The notes beneath the pieces are model-generated. The model was not told the DNA's origin and did no database searches. It saw nothing but the letters and a program-made list of their open reading frames with translations. Position numbers and translations under genes: made by a program. 5,581 nucleotides of DNA from Anaerolineae bacterium. GTDB taxonomy: Bacteria > Chloroflexota > Anaerolineae > B4-G1 > SLSP01. Position 1 is the first letter of the stretch. Every line of letters begins with the position of its first letter. The stretch is taken from the NCBI GenBank assembly GCA_021107605.1, contig JAIOSN010000032.1, forward strand, positions 1-5,581, given 5' to 3'. Shown here one piece after another: positions 5,160-5,581 of this stretch.

Positions 5160-5200
5160 AGCAGGAATAGTGTTGAAGTTAATCTACCACTATTCCTGCT
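5160..5200 (-). other. perfect 13-bp intercistronic stem-loop between binding-protein gene and gguA
   Basis: AGCAGGAATAGTG (5160-5172) and CACTATTCCTGCT (5188-5200) pair over 13 bp without mismatch around a 15-base loop. On the transcribed strand it begins 25 bases after the TAG of the binding-protein gene and is followed by AACTTTGTATAATT, which has no strong U-run. It therefore looks like a partial attenuator or 3'-end stabiliser. In sugar-transporter operons such structures usually let the binding protein be made in excess over the membrane components. It might also be an operator, since the symmetry is perfect at DNA level. Confidence 0.75.
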
Positions 5201-5225
5201 TTCGCCTACCGGCTATTGCTTACTG

Positions 5226-5581
5226 CTAGTTTTCAAAGTCTGCGGCATCGTAGTAACCAGAATCGATCAAGACTGCCTGGACATTATCCGCATCCACCGA
5301 AACCACCGCGGACTGGATGGCCGGGACGTCAATCTCCCCGTTATCGTAGGAGCCTTTAGCGGTGGGAGCTGCGCCCTGGAGCAGAGCTACCGCCGCGTTG
5401 ATGGCGTCCCTGACCAGGGTGCGGACGTCTTTGAAGACGGTCATGGATTGCTTCCCATCAATGATGTACTGGACCGACGCTTGCTCCGCATCCTGACCGG
5501 TCACTAAATAGCTCGTGACATCCTTGTCAGTGGCAAACGCATCCGCGATCGCGCGCGCCGTGCCGTCGTTCGGGGCCAAGA
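5226..5581 (-). CDS. chvE: ChvE-type sugar-binding protein, C-terminal part (5' end beyond window)
   Basis: This is the C-terminal third of a secreted, lipoprotein or periplasmic-type binding protein (Peripla_BP_4 fold) that captures a monosaccharide and delivers it to the permease. About 118 codons are visible. The order of motifs fits the ChvE/MmsA subgroup closely: a hinge strand APNDGTARAIADAF, then VTGQDAEQASVQYI, a QSMTVFKDVRTL segment, SYDNGEIDVPAI, and the terminal VLIDSGYYDAADF just before TAG 5228-5226. In this fold the Asn-Asp and Gly-Gln-Asp segments contribute sugar contacts; that is family knowledge, not proved here. The frame is open to the window edge. The leucine codon at 5579 could be misread as a TTG start but lies inside the fold, so the real start and signal peptide lie outside. 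Its neighbours gguA and gguB confirm the transporter role. Confidence 0.93.
   Translation of the reverse strand, partial: LAPNDGTARAIADAFATDKDVTSYLVTGQDAEQASVQYIIDGKQSMTVFKDVRTLVRDAINAAVALLQGAAPTAKGSYDNGEIDVPAIQSAVVSVDADNVQAVLIDSGYYDAADFEN

Noticed and set aside
5545..5552. GCGATCGC octamer (cyanobacterial HIP1 motif)
   Set aside because: A single copy inside a coding region in a GCG-rich stretch is expected by chance and does not indicate a cyanobacterium.
5577..5579. TTG as the start of the binding protein
   Set aside because: It falls inside the conserved fold, with no signal peptide, and the frame stays open to the window edge; it is an internal leucine.

Overview
The window holds five minus-strand genes that read as one functional unit, transcribed from high to low coordinates: a sugar-uptake ABC transporter followed by a two-component signalling pair. 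In order of transcription they are the C-terminal part of a ChvE-type sugar-binding protein (5226-5581, cut by the window edge), a double-NBD GguA-type ATPase (3602-5124, split by a frameshift), a GguB-type permease (2408-3589), an ABC-like domain fused to a NarL/DesK-type histidine kinase (576-2157, also split by a frameshift), and the receiver domain of a response regulator (1-414, cut by the window edge). No plus-strand gene is convincing. There are no tRNAs, rRNAs, CRISPR arrays or insertion sequences.

The organism is probably a member of Chloroflexota, perhaps the Chloroflexales. This is inference from three things: moderate base composition, a CUT2 sugar transporter linked to an ABC/histidine-kinase hybrid, and a spacer of degenerate heptanucleotide tandem repeats. 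No marker gene is present to confirm it.

The transporter part (2408-5581) would import a monosaccharide. The binding protein captures the sugar outside, GguB forms the channel and GguA powers it. A perfect 13-bp stem-loop (5160-5200) lies between the binding-protein gene and gguA, where it could set different expression levels. A 250-bp spacer (2158-2407) separates the transporter from the signalling genes and carries five separate inverted repeats. The kinase's N-terminal domain looks like a CUT2 transporter ATPase, but its signature, catalytic Glu and H-loop His are all altered. This suggests an ATPase-derived sensory domain that may read out the neighbouring transporter and pass a signal to the downstream regulator. 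The 161-bp spacer between kinase and regulator holds 14 tandem 7-bp units (460-557).

Both long ATPase-bearing genes are interrupted: gguA at an A6 run, and the kinase near 1770-1800. At each break an ATG overlaps or nearly touches the upstream stop codon. Sequencing error, genuine decay, recoding and translational coupling cannot be told apart from one sequence.
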